Assembly: GCF_019399895.1 (NCBI RefSeq)
Contig: NC_091873.1
Coordinates: forward strand, 7,119,501 to 7,183,500
Direction of reading: 5' to 3'
Origin: Cardiocondyla obscurior
Lineage: Eukaryota > Arthropoda > Insecta > Hymenoptera > Formicidae
DNA: 64,000 nt
Under the pieces are notes generated by a model. The model worked only from the letters and a program-made list of their open reading frames with translations. It was not told the origin of the DNA and ran no database searches. Position 1 is the first letter of the stretch; each line of letters starts with the position of its first letter. The position numbers and the translations under genes were made by a program. Shown here piece after piece: positions 36,509 to 47,892 of the stretch.

Positions 36509-38201
36509 CTATTCATGAGTTTGATGTAACAAATTGAAAACTGAATAAGACATTTTGAGCAACTGTAAAAAAATTATTGACGCGTTAAAAATTAAATGAT
36601 ACAGTTGTAATAATTAATATTAATATTTTATTTTTAATTGTTCGATACTAACCGATACAAAAGAATCAAGATTCATCGTAACTATGTGCGCGCTACTAAA
36701 TTCAATAGGAGTCGTTGCACGCTTCATAATTATTAAAAGTCCCTTCTTGGTGCTATTGCTAAGGTTTTTCCAATTTATTCTAAAAATATTACTCGCTAAC
36801 TGAAGACTCTGTAAGATCCAATAAAATATTGCGTATTAAATGACGAAAAAAAATTATTAGCTAAATTTATAAATGTATAATAAGTATATTAATTCAAAGA
36901 AGTATATACTTTTACTTTGACTTCGTTTCCAAACCAACAATAGATAAAGATTTGCGCTAATATAGCACCTGTGTACATCATCAATGATACAAAGACCGCG
37001 ATATCCGTTGCCATTGCTATTCGATATAAATTTGAGCAAAGCACGAACATGCTCACTGCGAATTGAAGGCCAATTATTCTCACAAACAGATGATTTATCG
37101 TGTACGCATATCTACAATTTAATAAAAAAAAAAAAAAAGAGAAGTTTAGCTTTTACAAGAATTTATTAAAATTGTACAGAAATTAAAAAATATCCAGAAT
37201 AATAATACTAAAATAAGAAAATTAAATACACATTTATAAAGTTTTTTTTCTTTCCTTTTTTGAGATTTTTAATAAATAGCATAGAATTAATATAAAATTG
37301 GGTTTAAAAAAATTATACGTCTATGCATATTGCAAATTTTAGTAATAAAATTACGTAAGGAACTGACTTATAAATACGGTTGTGATGATTAACACAGTCG
37401 CGTAGAATCTTTTCGTTATCTTGTAGTTTAGTTAATCGATATTCCAAAATTTCAAACTGACAGCAGATGTGTAATAGAAGACCGCAAATTACACTCTCGC
37501 ATCCGACGTTTACTATACCGGAGGCTGCCATGCCCACTAATTGGTGACAATAAGTAAGAAAATATATAGCAGGATGCGAATAATTGTACGGCACCCATGT
37601 CTTGTACGTTAAATTGCGAGTTGGAAATGCCGTAAAAAGAGACATTAATATTATCGACATAATTGTCGCCAAAATGAGGCTCAAGTATCGCAGGGTGTAA
37701 CTTCTATAAAATAATTACAAAAATTTTCATAAATTTTTTTCACGCACATTTTAATTAAATTTTATTATTATCTCATTGATTAAAATTTTGTTCGAGATGC
37801 CTTTTCTCATTTCACAATACTTACTGTATCATTCTTTCGAATTTCTCTTGAATCATAACTTCACGCGCGTCACATGCTGCAAATGGCTTTTCATTAAAAA
37901 TATCAATTACCACTTTAATATTCTTGCGATCCGTCCACATGTAAACTTGTTTGTAGCCTGCGACGAATACGGTCAACATCATGTACAACGAATCGGTAAA
38001 CTCGTCAGAGGTCTGAACGTACAGTACGATATTCATAAATTGAGATATCGAAAATATATATAACGCAGAGCAGAGGAACATCGCGTACGTTTTATACGCG
38101 ATATGTTTAAACAACGACGTCCATGAATCTGGCTGCCAGCATCCGGTCACGGCGCAGATTAAAAGCGTAAATTTTAGCACGCGCATTTCGGCCTCTGGCA
38201 T
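36509..38201 (-). CDS. Odorant receptor OR-1 (complete, about 374 aa)
   Basis: Five exons: 38201-37825, 37703-37368, 37111-36910, 36808-36653, 36562-36509. It begins MPEAEMRVLKFTLL and keeps the array's hallmarks: GCWQP and SWTS near the N-terminus, HICCQFEILEYRL at the end of exon 2, IYCWFGNEV in exon 3, KKGLLIIMKRA and MNLDSFVS in exon 4, and the C-terminal SYSVFNLL motif typical of insect ORs in the last exon. Known family role: ligand-specific seven-pass subunit that pairs with Orco to form an odour-gated cation channel in sensory neuron dendrites; topology is inverted relative to GPCRs. Exon 2 ends in Ile-Tyr-Lys, where most relatives have Phe-Glu. A second Met at codon 6 is an alternative start. 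Closest relative in the window is OR-2. No frame damage. Confidence 0.93.
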
Positions 38202-38565
38202 AATATTTTAATACAGTCTCGTTATTTACGCTACTTAATATCTTGCTTATTAATATTAATTTTTAATCTACACATAATATTCGTGTCGTCTGGTTAGAAA
38301 AAGTCTTTCAAACTCCTCGCATCATTAATTACTTACGTTTTTATTTAACCTTTTCACTTTCCAATTAATTTAAACGATACAAAAAAATTTGTACGCGTAC
38401 GTAATTTTTACGGACATTGCCTCGACTCTTGTTGCGCTTGAAATGAAAATGAATAGAGCGGATTTTGATAGGGGTGGGAATACTCCCGGCTCGTCTATAG
38501 AATATCCGGCGACTTTCTGATAATGATACCGTTCATTACGTATATCCTTGACATATCCACTTCCG

Positions 38566-38580
38566 TTATTACCGTAATAT
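38566..38580 (-). promoter_or_regulatory. Shared OR upstream palindrome (OR-1 copy)
   Basis: TTATTACCGTAATAT, about 365 bp upstream of the OR-1 ATG, followed about 22 bp later by GCGAAATAATAC. The same pair of motifs occurs upstream of other genes in the array; the binding factor is unknown. TAAT-type half-sites suit homeodomain or POU proteins. Confidence 0.5.
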
Positions 38581-39189
38581 CTATACAGCGGGCTGATATC
38601 TCGCGAAATAATACCTCGCGGAATAACATCTTCATGAATTGAAATGCAGAAATATTTCGGTGCACATGTCTTATTAAGGAATCATATGATATACTATTAT
38701 GGATATAAAGACGGCGGATGAATAAAAATCAGATACATCAAGAAGCGAATTCTTTGAACGCTTAACAAATTATTAGCTATCAAGTATTTGCGTATAAACA
38801 CTTAAATATAGGCTCCTTTCCGTGTATATGTATGTCAGAATGTTATACTTATTATCTTCGGTTGTATTATCCTCAATTTCTTGGACGTATCTTTGAACGT
38901 GAGTCGAGGAGACGTTAGCTGCAGTTTATCTATATGCAATCTTAATACCGATAGCCTGCACGTTTGGTCTCGCATTCGTCGAGTTTTTGTTGTCCCCGTT
39001 GCATGTGACGTGCACATCGAGTCGTGCTATCGGGACGTATTGATTCTTACCTTTATTTTATTTTAAAGGTACATTGCATGCAAAGGCAAAGACAGTAAGA
39101 AAAAAGAAAAGTATAATTTTGGACATTGATTTCTTATATTGATAATTCTTTTTCTTTTTTTTTTCTTTTAATTTTGTTTTATTTTTTAT

Positions 39190-39595
39190 ATATTTAATAT
39201 GAAATATTTTTTTTTATATAAAATAATATAATTATAAAACACCGAACTACTAAAATATTTGACACGTGTATACATACACACTTATACGAGGCACATCTTT
39301 TAAGTACTAATTAAATACTTGATTAAACATTTTTATTTCTTTTACAAATGCTTAAAATGTGTTTACTATTTTTTTTTTTTTTTTTTTTTTTTCTTTTACA
39401 TCGCATAACTGTTTAATAAACGTCGATAACAATTATCAGTAAATTTGTATAAATCGGCAATGAATTAACTTACCGATATTAACAAAGTAATAATATTTAT
39501 TTCCGTATTTTAATTTTCTTCTCCATTTACGTGCTCGGCAGCAAAACATAAATGTGAGGCAATAATATTTTTTTATTTGTTAATTACGTTACTAT
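39190..39595. repeat. Duplicated 3' flank of OR-2 (partner at 36030-36508)
   Basis: Copy of the non-coding stretch found after OR-1, with the same order of blocks and mostly point differences, plus a much longer T-run near 39370. It marks the end of the OR-2 duplication unit. Between the OR-1 promoter region (to about 38.7 kb) and this copy the sequence is unremarkable AT-rich DNA. Confidence 0.75.
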
Positions 39596-41419
39596 TTATT
39601 CCTGCGTTTGATGCAGTAAATTGAAAACTGAATAAGACATTTTGAGCAACTGTAAAAAAAAAATATAGACGCGTTAAAAGTTATATGAAGCAGTTTTAAT
39701 AATTAATATTAATATTTTATTTCAATTATTTGATACTGACTGCTACGAAGGATTCGAGATTCATCGTGATTATGTACGCGCTTGTAAATTCGATGGGAAT
39801 CATCGCGCGTTTCATAATTAATAAAAGATCCTTCTTGTTGCTGTTGCTAAGCGCTGGCCATTCTATATCATAAATGCTATTCACCAACTGAAGACTCTGA
39901 AATTGTAATTACGCCATTTGTCACAAATATTAAATAATTGTATCATGATAATATTATCTAATAACTATATTTTATCTTGGAAGTAAAAAACAAGTGAGTT
40001 AGTTTTTTTTTTAATGTTACAAAACAATTTTTTTTTAAATATATTTTTGATTAATTCAATTTAAAATGCTTACTTTTAGCTTGACTTCGTTTCCAAACCA
40101 GCAGTAGTTGAAAATTTGTACCAATATAGCACTTGTGTACATTATTAGCGGAATGAAACTCGCGTAATCAGTCGCCATCGCAATTCGATATAAATTTGAG
40201 CAAACTACCATCATGCTTACGGCAAATTGAGTGGCGATTATTTTCGCGAACATGTTATTCACAGTGTACGCATATCTGCAATAAGATTAGAAGGTTTTTA
40301 ATTTACATAAACTGTAGCAAAAAGAAAAAAAGAAAAACTGTTTCTAAATATTTAATAATTATTTAACGTTTCAATTTTTTTTATCAACAAACAAATGACT
40401 ATTGTCACACGTACGTTCATACGTACAACTTTAGTTTTCTATATAATTAAAAGAAAAAAAAAAAAGAACTGATAAAACTTTTGCCTTGATTGTTTAGTAC
40501 TGTTTAAATAGACTAACTCAAAAATACGGTTGTGGTGACAAACACAGTCGCGCAGACTACTTTGATCATGCATAAGCTTTCCCAATCGGTGTCCCAAAAT
40601 TTCAAACTGGCAACAGATGTGCAGCAAGAATCCGCAAAGTAAACTTTCGCAAGCAACATTTACTATACCAGAAGTCGACATGGCTATTAACTGGTGAATG
40701 TACACGGCGAGATATACAGTAGGAGACGAGTAATTAAACGGTATCCATGCCTTATATGTCAAATTTTTACTCATAAAAACTGTAGAAACGGACATCAATA
40801 CTATCGACGAGATCGACATCACGACGATAGTTAAATACCTTCGCGTATTGTTTCTGTAAAATAATTGTAAAGCTTATCACAGTTTACTTTGCGAAATTTA
40901 ATTTTTCTTAATATACATATTTCCGAAATTATTAAATATGTATATTGATAAGTAGATAAAACGTTACTATAATTGTTATAAAATATTATCATCGTAAGAT
41001 CAAGTATTAAAAAAAAAAATTACCACAAACATATTCGTCGTACAATATTTAAGTGATACTTACAGGATTAATTTCTCGAATTTCTCTTGAATCATAACTT
41101 CGTGTTTCTCGTAAGGCGCGAAAGGTTTTTCGGTAAGAACGTTTATTATTACCAGCACATTCTTACGGTCTATCCACATGTAAAACTGCTTGTAGCCTGC
41201 TACAAGTATCGTTAGCATCATGTATAAAGCATCGGTAAATTCGTCGGAGTTACCGACATTTATGACAATATTTATAAATTGCGAGAGCAGAAATATATAT
41301 AATGAGGTTATTAGAAATATTGCGTAAGCCTTATAAATTATTTGTTTAAACAACGACGTCCACGTAAGCGGTTGCCAGCATCCAGCGAACGCGCAGATCA
41401 TAAGTGTAAACTTTAGCAT
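39596..41419 (-). CDS. Odorant receptor OR-2 (complete, about 367 aa)
   Basis: Exons: 41419-41064, 40853-40518, 40275-40074, 39896-39741, 39649-39596. The start is the ATG of MLKFTLMIC; the frame is open further upstream to a TTG at 41440 but there is no earlier ATG. It shares with OR-1 the C-terminal SYSVFNLLHQT and near-identical exon lengths. Exon 2 contains ICCQFEILGHRL and exon 3 NYCWFGNEV. Predicted Orco-dependent odorant receptor subunit. All four introns are short with consensus borders. Intact. Confidence 0.93.
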
Positions 41420-41861
41420 GCTTTCGAGCTTTTTCTCCAACGCGAATTAGCCTGTTAAATTTTCTGCCGACATTATATGCGTGTTATTTTTTTTTTCTAA
41501 TCGAAGCACCCTTATGTAACGATTTAATTTTAATTTTTTTTTATACAATACACCTACACAGTTAAATTAATAAGGTTATTTTAATTAAATTTTAAACAAT
41601 CAGGAGTAGTAGAAACTATAACTATAACGATATAAAAAATAATTTTCACTAGTTTGTTCGCTGTCTATTACATAGCCAAGACTGACTTAAACTGTTGACG
41701 TAGTTTTCAGTAACATTATTAGATTAATTTTTTCTTTTTTTTTTCCTTCTTTCCGTCTGTTTTCTAATACCCGACGGTATTAAATGCCGCTGGGTCTCTC
41801 AATAATTTTGTAATTGCAATAATTCTACTCTCGTTTCACATGCATCCATGCAAACATTTCC

Positions 41862-42310
41862 CTATTATTGTCATAATGAGAAAGTACCAAAGGCATTCTC
41901 GAGAAATAATATTTTTATGAATCAAAATACAAGACTTTGTTTCGAGATGTATATTTTATTAGAAAATTACTCGTGCATAGTCCGCTGACATTTTCATGAA
42001 GAAGACGTAATAGAAAAAAAACCCTGCAGAGATAGAATAAATTGTTTAAATTGTCCTATCGTCGATGTGATATTATTTCTCGTTTTTTTTTTCCCTTCTC
42101 TGTTTTCACGACTTTGTTTCTTTCGATATATGGCTCAGTTGCAGTACGTCGCAAAATGTTTTACCTGTCGGTTAATAAAGTGAACATCTTGGTTGTTGCG
42201 TAGCGAATCATTAGCTATAATTTCTAGCAATGAAAGTTTAATGCCGATAGACAATGCGGTTAGTCAAAAGTAATGTACTTTTTACAGTGTATTGTCTACT
42301 ATCCCCTGTC
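41862..42310 (-). promoter_or_regulatory. Long conserved upstream block of OR-2
   Basis: About 450 bp beginning with the palindrome and ending near a CTTGGTTGT ... TAGCAATGAAA ... TGTACTTTTTAC stretch. The same series of blocks lies upstream of OR-3 (46915-47365) and OR-4 (49915-50345). It was evidently duplicated with the genes and is still recognisable, so it probably includes the functional promoter. Confidence 0.55.
41865..41879 (-). promoter_or_regulatory. Shared OR upstream palindrome (OR-2 copy)
   Basis: TTATTGTCATAATGA, 446 bp upstream of the OR-2 ATG, followed by CTCGAGAAATAATA about 20 bp on. Imperfect version of the array consensus, at a comparable distance. Confidence 0.4.
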
Positions 42311-42497
42311 AAACAGAAATAACTTTACATACTTGGTTGAATATTGATTTTTACATTCTTTCTATCTAAATGTACAGGTAAGAAAATTAATTTAATTCTT
42401 AGACGAAAAGGTAAAGATAGTTTATTATACAGAATGTTTGTATAAGTAATATTAAAAAGTACAATACTAAAACAGGGAAGTTGAGGTAATTAAGCGC

Positions 42498-42803
42498 CGT
42501 TAAATAAAGGTTTTATAAATAAATACTTAGTACAAAATATAATATTGCAAATTATAAAAAAAAATTATCGTTCTAGTCGAGTTTTTTTTTTAATGAATCT
42601 AGTGTCGCATTTTAATTATTTATTCATATCACAATTTTTATATTATGCGTCGTTAAATAAAGGTTTTTATAAATAAATAGTACAGAATATAATATTGCAA
42701 ATTATAAAAAAGAATTATCGTTTTATTCGAGTTTTTTTTGGAATGAATCTCTAGTCTCGCATTTTAATTATTTATTCATATCACAATTTTTAATATCAAT
42801 GAA
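42498..42803. repeat. 153-bp tandem duplication downstream of OR-3
   Basis: CGTTAAATAAAGGTTT starts both copies (near 42498 and 42651). The two AT-rich units run in the same order with a few indels and substitutions. It is a local duplication in the OR-3 3' flank and has no coding content. Confidence 0.85.
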
Positions 42804-42952
42804 AATTTTTAGTAAAAATTATTTAAATCTCCAAAAGTTATTTTGCTGAATGACAAGGTATTAAATTTATTTCTACATCGTACATGCGTTTTTATTAATG
42901 TGTCTGGTAATAACATATAAATGTGAACAATTGCTGTTTGTTAATCATGTTG

Positions 42953-45900
42953 CTACTCTTGCGTTTGATGCAGCAAATTGAAAACTGAATATGACATCTT
43001 GAGCAACTGCAAAAAAAATTGTAAATGTATTTTAAATTGTTTGAAATAATTGTAATATTTAATATTAATATTATATCTTAATTTTTTTACTGACGGCTAC
43101 GAACGATTCGAGATTCATCGTGATTATGTACGCGCTAGTAAATTCAATAGGAGTCATCGCGCGTTTCATAATTAATAAGAGATCCCTTTTGCTGCTATTG
43201 TTAAGTTCCGGCCATTCCGTGTTATAAATGCTATTTATCAATTCGAGACTCTAAAAATTAATTTAATACATGTAACGTTTTTTCGAGTAGAAAAATATAT
43301 ACATATATGCATATCTTCTAAAATAGTTAGGAAATATCGTTTGATAATAATTCTTGCATGAAATAAAATTTAGCAGTATCTGATACGCAAGTGTAATATT
43401 ACTTTAAATTTAATTTTTTTACAGCGCGCAGCGCCTTGAATTGCGTGGGGTGAGCGGGGTGAGCGGAGTGAGCGGGGCAGTGGAGCAAGGAGTGGGGGAA
43501 GTGCGAAGCGAGCGCGCTGCCTTCCCTCCTTCCTCCATTCCTCTGGCGACGATCAAGCGAACGACACGTGCAAGGAAGGTGCTTCTTACGTACGAAAAGT
43601 AACGCGCTCATCTAACGAAAAAGAACGTAACCCGGTACGGATCGACTCTACGACGCGTGCTCTATACGCAGAGAGCACCGACGACAACATTTTCGTATCA
43701 CTGAGGTAAGTCGTAACCTGACTCGTACGTTAAATATGTTCGCCTCTCTCGCGATTATTTTAAGTATATTTAAAGTGATCTTTTTTATTAAAGCTGCGTA
43801 GCGAGCGAGCGGGGACGCAGGGACAACGGCGTACGTAACTCACGCGACGCAAGCTTCCTTCCTCCCTCCCTCTGCCCCAGCCGAAGGTCGAGTCGAGGCA
43901 CGCAACACCGAGCGGAGCTGAGATTGAGTCGTCGCTTTGTGTGTACTGGTAGACGACGGAGCTGATGCCCGCGCTTGACCTACAACAATCTCGCAACCTG
44001 TGCTAAGGACAACGGCGTGCATAACTCGCGCGACGCAAGCTTCCCTCCCTCCTCCCCCTGCCCCAGCCGAAGGTCGAGTCGAGATACGCAACACCGAGCG
44101 GAGCTGGGACGAGTCACCGCTTTGTGTGTACTGGTAGACGACGGAGCTGATGCCGCGCTTGATCTACAACAATTCCGGTGCCCGTGGTAAGGACAACAGC
44201 TTAAAAAGCACGCTGTATATTTTACGAATGATTCAATGAGTGTCTCTTGTTCTGTTTCAGATGGGGTTAAAGTACCGCACGCCGATATGGTTGAATGAAC
44301 GAACCTCAGCCTGCTCGTTGTCTGTCTTTTAATCGGAGGTGCCGAATAGTAACGCGGGCGATGTTTCGCTTCACGAAGTAGGATCGCGGGTACTCTTTAA
44401 TTGCGTCGCTCGTAAATGTACTCGGTGCTTAGCTCTCGCGATTATAAATTCACTTGGCCGCGTTCGCGGGTGTCCAGTGCGTGTAAAGATGACTCGACAC
44501 GTCCCATCTGAGTGGAGGAGGAGGCTCAGGAAGGGCATCCTGCTTCAGCGGAGCAACGCCTTGGTAAGAATTATTTTTTATTGAATTAAATTGAATTTTT
44601 TTATTAATAATATTACTTTGAACGTTTCTATAATTTGTTTTATTTGTATTTTTGCAGGATGATCGCAGCTGCACTCCTGTAACTCCGCTGCTGCGCTTCG
44701 AATCGGTGAGTAAGAAATAATTATTTTTATCCAGCGTTATGATATCAGCGTTGGGGTGCGAAATTATGACAAATATATTAACAAAGACATATTATATTAT
44801 TAAATAAATTAATAAAGAAAAAAAGAAAAACTATAAAACCGTTTAAAGTTAAACAAATTCAAGATTAATCTGCTTTGAAAAAAAATTAGCTTCGTGAAAC
44901 TTCTGCAATATTAAACTCTCCCATGCCGATAGTTAGTTTCTCGCCAGCAACAGATTGTCGATAATTGTACAGGTCGAGCTTATCGAATCGTCGCACTGAG
45001 TGTATTAAATTAAATTCTATTTATTTGTCCTGTAAAATATACCTTTAACTTAACTTTGTTTCCAAACCAGCAGTAGTTGAAAATCTGTACTAGCATAACA
45101 CTCGTGTACGAAACCAGTGCCACGAAGCTCACAAAGTCGGTCGTCATAGCTAGTCGATATAAATTTGAACAGACTACTAACATGCTTACGGGAAACTGGG
45201 CAGCAATTACTTTTGCAAAGAGATTATTCACTGTATACGCGTACCTGCAATAAAATTAAAAAAAAAAATTATTAGATTATATATTTCAAAACTTTTTAAA
45301 TTATTTGTAAATCGTGAAATATTCTTGACTGCTCTTTTGCACCTTTGGTGTCTTAGTTAAATTTTATTTTAACCTTAACGTAAAATTCAAGAGGAATTTA
45401 ATTAAGTTTTCTAACTACATGTATGTATGCATATAAAAAAAAAAAAAGCGTGAAGTAGAAATATATTTTATGCATAAAATTGATTAAGTAACCTAACTCA
45501 AAGATACGATTGTGATGAGAAATGCAGTCGCGTAGAAAACTCTCGTCGTCTTTAACTTTAGTCAATCGATATCCCAAGATTTCGAACTGGCAGCATATGT
45601 GCTGCAAGAATCCGCAAAGTAAGCTCTCGGAAGATACATTTACTATAGCAGAGTCGTACATGGCTATTAATTGATGAGTATATACAAAGAAGTATACAGT
45701 GGGAGATGAGTAGTCGAACGGTATCCATGCTTTAAACGTTAAATTTCTTTCTTTGAGGTCCGTAGAAACGGACATTAATATCATCGCCGCCACCGACATC
45801 ATAACGACGGTTAAATATCTCCGAGTATTTCGTCTACGTACATAAAATTTAATTAAACGAGACATAATATACGTTATCAAATTATGTAATTAAAAAGGTA

Positions 45901-46393
45901 TTAATAACGTGAGATATTTTTATGCTACAATTACTATCGATAAATCGTAAAAACACTTAGAAAAATTCTGAGACGATATTTATAAAATATATCGCAGATC
46001 GAGTGATTTAATCGCGTAATCTGATCGCGGCACTTACTTTATAAAGTACTCGAACTTCTCCTGTATTATTTTTTCACTCGAGTCACATGGCGCGAAAGGT
46101 TTTTCCGTAAGGATCTTTATTAGATCCAAGAAATTTTTACGGTAGATCCATATATAAACCTGTTTGTAGCCCGCTACTAATATCGTTAACATCATGTATA
46201 ACGTGTCGGTAAATTCGTCGGAGTTGTCGACATTTATTATGATATTTATAAATTGAGAAAAGACACATATGTACGCTGTTGAAATCAGATACGCTGCGAA
46301 AGTCTTATAAATTATATGTTTAAACATCGACGTCCACGTAAGTGGCTGCCAGAATCCAGCGACCGAACAGACCGTCAATGTATATTTTAGCAT
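42953..46393 (-). CDS. Odorant receptor OR-3 (complete, about 367 aa; intron 3 expanded)
   Basis: Exons: 46393-46038, 45833-45498, 45244-45043, 43250-43095, 43006-42953. Start MLKYTLTVC; the frame is also open to an earlier Met at 46438. Residues such as GFWQPLTWTS, HICCQFEILGYRL and NYCWFGNKV are nearly identical to OR-4, its sister copy. The last exon is LLKMSYSVFNLL. Intron 3 is 1.8 kb, about ten times longer than in the other array members, because it holds a GC-rich insertion with its own splice-like signals on the opposite strand. The frame and phases across the intron still match the family, so the receptor appears functional if the long intron is removed correctly. Alternatively the 5' and 3' parts are no longer expressed together. 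Confidence 0.88.
43425..44705 (+). ncRNA. Nested GC-rich segment with a chain of splice sites inside OR-3 intron 3
   Basis: On the plus strand, antisense to OR-3, five GC-rich blocks are separated by short AT-rich spacers with consensus borders: 43425-43705 (acceptor ttttacag, donor gtaagt), 43794-44186 (attaaag, gtaagg), 44261-44563 (ctgtttcag, gtaaga) and 44658-44705 (tttttgcag, gtgagt); the second block contains a tandem duplication. The last two blocks share one open frame (44333 onward, spliced in frame), but it is closed upstream by a stop at 44330, and no frame runs through the whole chain. I therefore favour a long non-coding RNA, or a genomic fragment of another gene carried here by an insertion. 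I recognise no protein family. Base composition is clearly foreign to the array. Confidence 0.4.
43821..44196. repeat. 186-bp tandem duplication in the nested segment
   Basis: Two adjacent copies start at GGACAACGGCG (43821 and 44007), and the first bases of a third start at 44191. They share CGACGCAAGCTTCC, CCCCAGCCGAAGGTCGAGTC and TGTGTACTGGTAGACGACGG. Copies differ by scattered substitutions. The second copy ends in a gtaagg donor where the first has ctaagg. Confidence 0.85.
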
Positions 46394-47892
46394 ATTCTGA
46401 GTTTCTTTTTTTTTTATAATGCAAATTAATCTACACAATTTGGTGACAGCATTGCATTATTGTTAATCGTATTAGTTGAAATACGTTTCTTAAAAAAAAA
46501 AATAGAAAAAAAAGCAATTTAAATAACTTAAAGAAACATTTTTTTTTTAATTTATAAAAAAATATAGTGCGGTACACACAATGTCGATTTAAAAATTAAT
46601 TATATAAATTTCTGTATTATTAAAATTTTTTTTATACGTACATGTAAGACACTTACAAAGATTTTCCGATTAATTTGCACTATATCATCTGTCTGGCTCA
46701 GTTTCTTATTACATTACAAAGCGTAACTTAAACAGGAGTGTTCACTGCTCACATAATTTTCAGCATATGTTATTTGATTAAATTTTGAATTTTTTTTTCT
46801 TTTTTTCTTCTCAAACGCGCAACAATAAATCAATCAAAATGTCTATTGAATCTCTCGAGGATTTTCTAATAGTGATATTTCTACTTGTTCTACGCGTATT
46901 TGTACACGTATTTTTCTATCATTATTATAATAGGAAGGTAGAACGACATTCTCGAGTTATAATACTTTCATGAGTCAAGACGCAAGATTTTTTTGTTTCG
47001 AAATGTATATTTTATTAGAAAATTATATTATGCATCATCTACTAGTATTTTTATAAAGACGACTCGGTAGAAAAGACAGGTAGAGATAGAAATAAATTCC
47101 GCAAATTGTTCTCAATGTGATATTATTCCTCTTTTTTTTCTTTTTTTTTTCTCTGTATTTCCACGATTTTTTTTCCTTTGATATCGCACGGTTGCAATGC
47201 GCTGCAAAATATTTTTACCGCCGGTTCGCAAAGTGAATATCTTGGTTGTCGCGTAGTTAATCATTAGTTATAATTCATAGCAATGAAACTTTAATGTTGA
47301 GAGACAGTGCACTTAGTCAGTCGTAAATGTACTTTTTACGGCGTATTGTCTGCCACTCGCTGTCGAAACGTAGATATATGTATAACATATTTTATTGAAT
47401 ATTGAGTCCTACGTACATTTTCTCTGTGAATATGCATATGACGCAAGTAAAAAAATTATTTTGCACCGAAATGGCAAGGTAAAGATATTACATAATTATT
47501 CATAAAATCGAGAATAAATATGTGATAATTAAATTTAACATTAAATTACAAACGTTGATATTTTTATCCACTGTAACGTTCACGTAAATGTTCGTTTTAT
47601 TATGATTTTATAAATAGAAAAATATGGTAAATTACGAAAAGAAAGTCATATTGTACGTTTAAACTTTTTTTTTTTTTTAATTGTTTGAATTTTATATTTT
47701 AAATGCTTGTTAAAAATATTATAAATTTTAAATCTTATTATTTGAAATTAATCTTTGACGTCTTGGTAGCGACTTTTTAAAATTTGTAAAAATTGTTATG
47801 CTAATTAACAAGATATCAATATTTATTTCTACACTTTTTTTATTTCTATTCGTGTGTTTTTTAATAAAATATACATGTGAACAGAGTCGTTA
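46394..47892 (-). promoter_or_regulatory. Upstream region of OR-3, including conserved block 46915-47365
   Basis: AT-rich intergenic DNA between the OR-3 ATG and the OR-4 stop. The segment 46915-47365 corresponds block for block to the upstream regions of OR-2 and OR-4. Nearer OR-4 (about 47.4-47.9 kb) it is poly-T-rich 3' flank. No other gene seen. Confidence 0.5.
46919..46932 (-). promoter_or_regulatory. Shared OR upstream palindrome (OR-3 copy, degenerate)
   Basis: TCATTATTATAATAG, 526 bp upstream of the OR-3 ATG, is a shortened version of the array palindrome, followed by CTCGAGTTATAATACTTTCA. The weakest of the copies; identified mainly by position and by alignment with the OR-2 and OR-4 blocks. 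Confidence 0.3.

Noticed and set aside
44339..44584. Open frame in the nested segment with an E-W-R-R-R-L-R-K stretch recalling the N-terminus of Enhancer of zeste proteins
   Set aside because: Only about eight basic residues match, the rest does not, and the frame is closed upstream; judged chance similarity.
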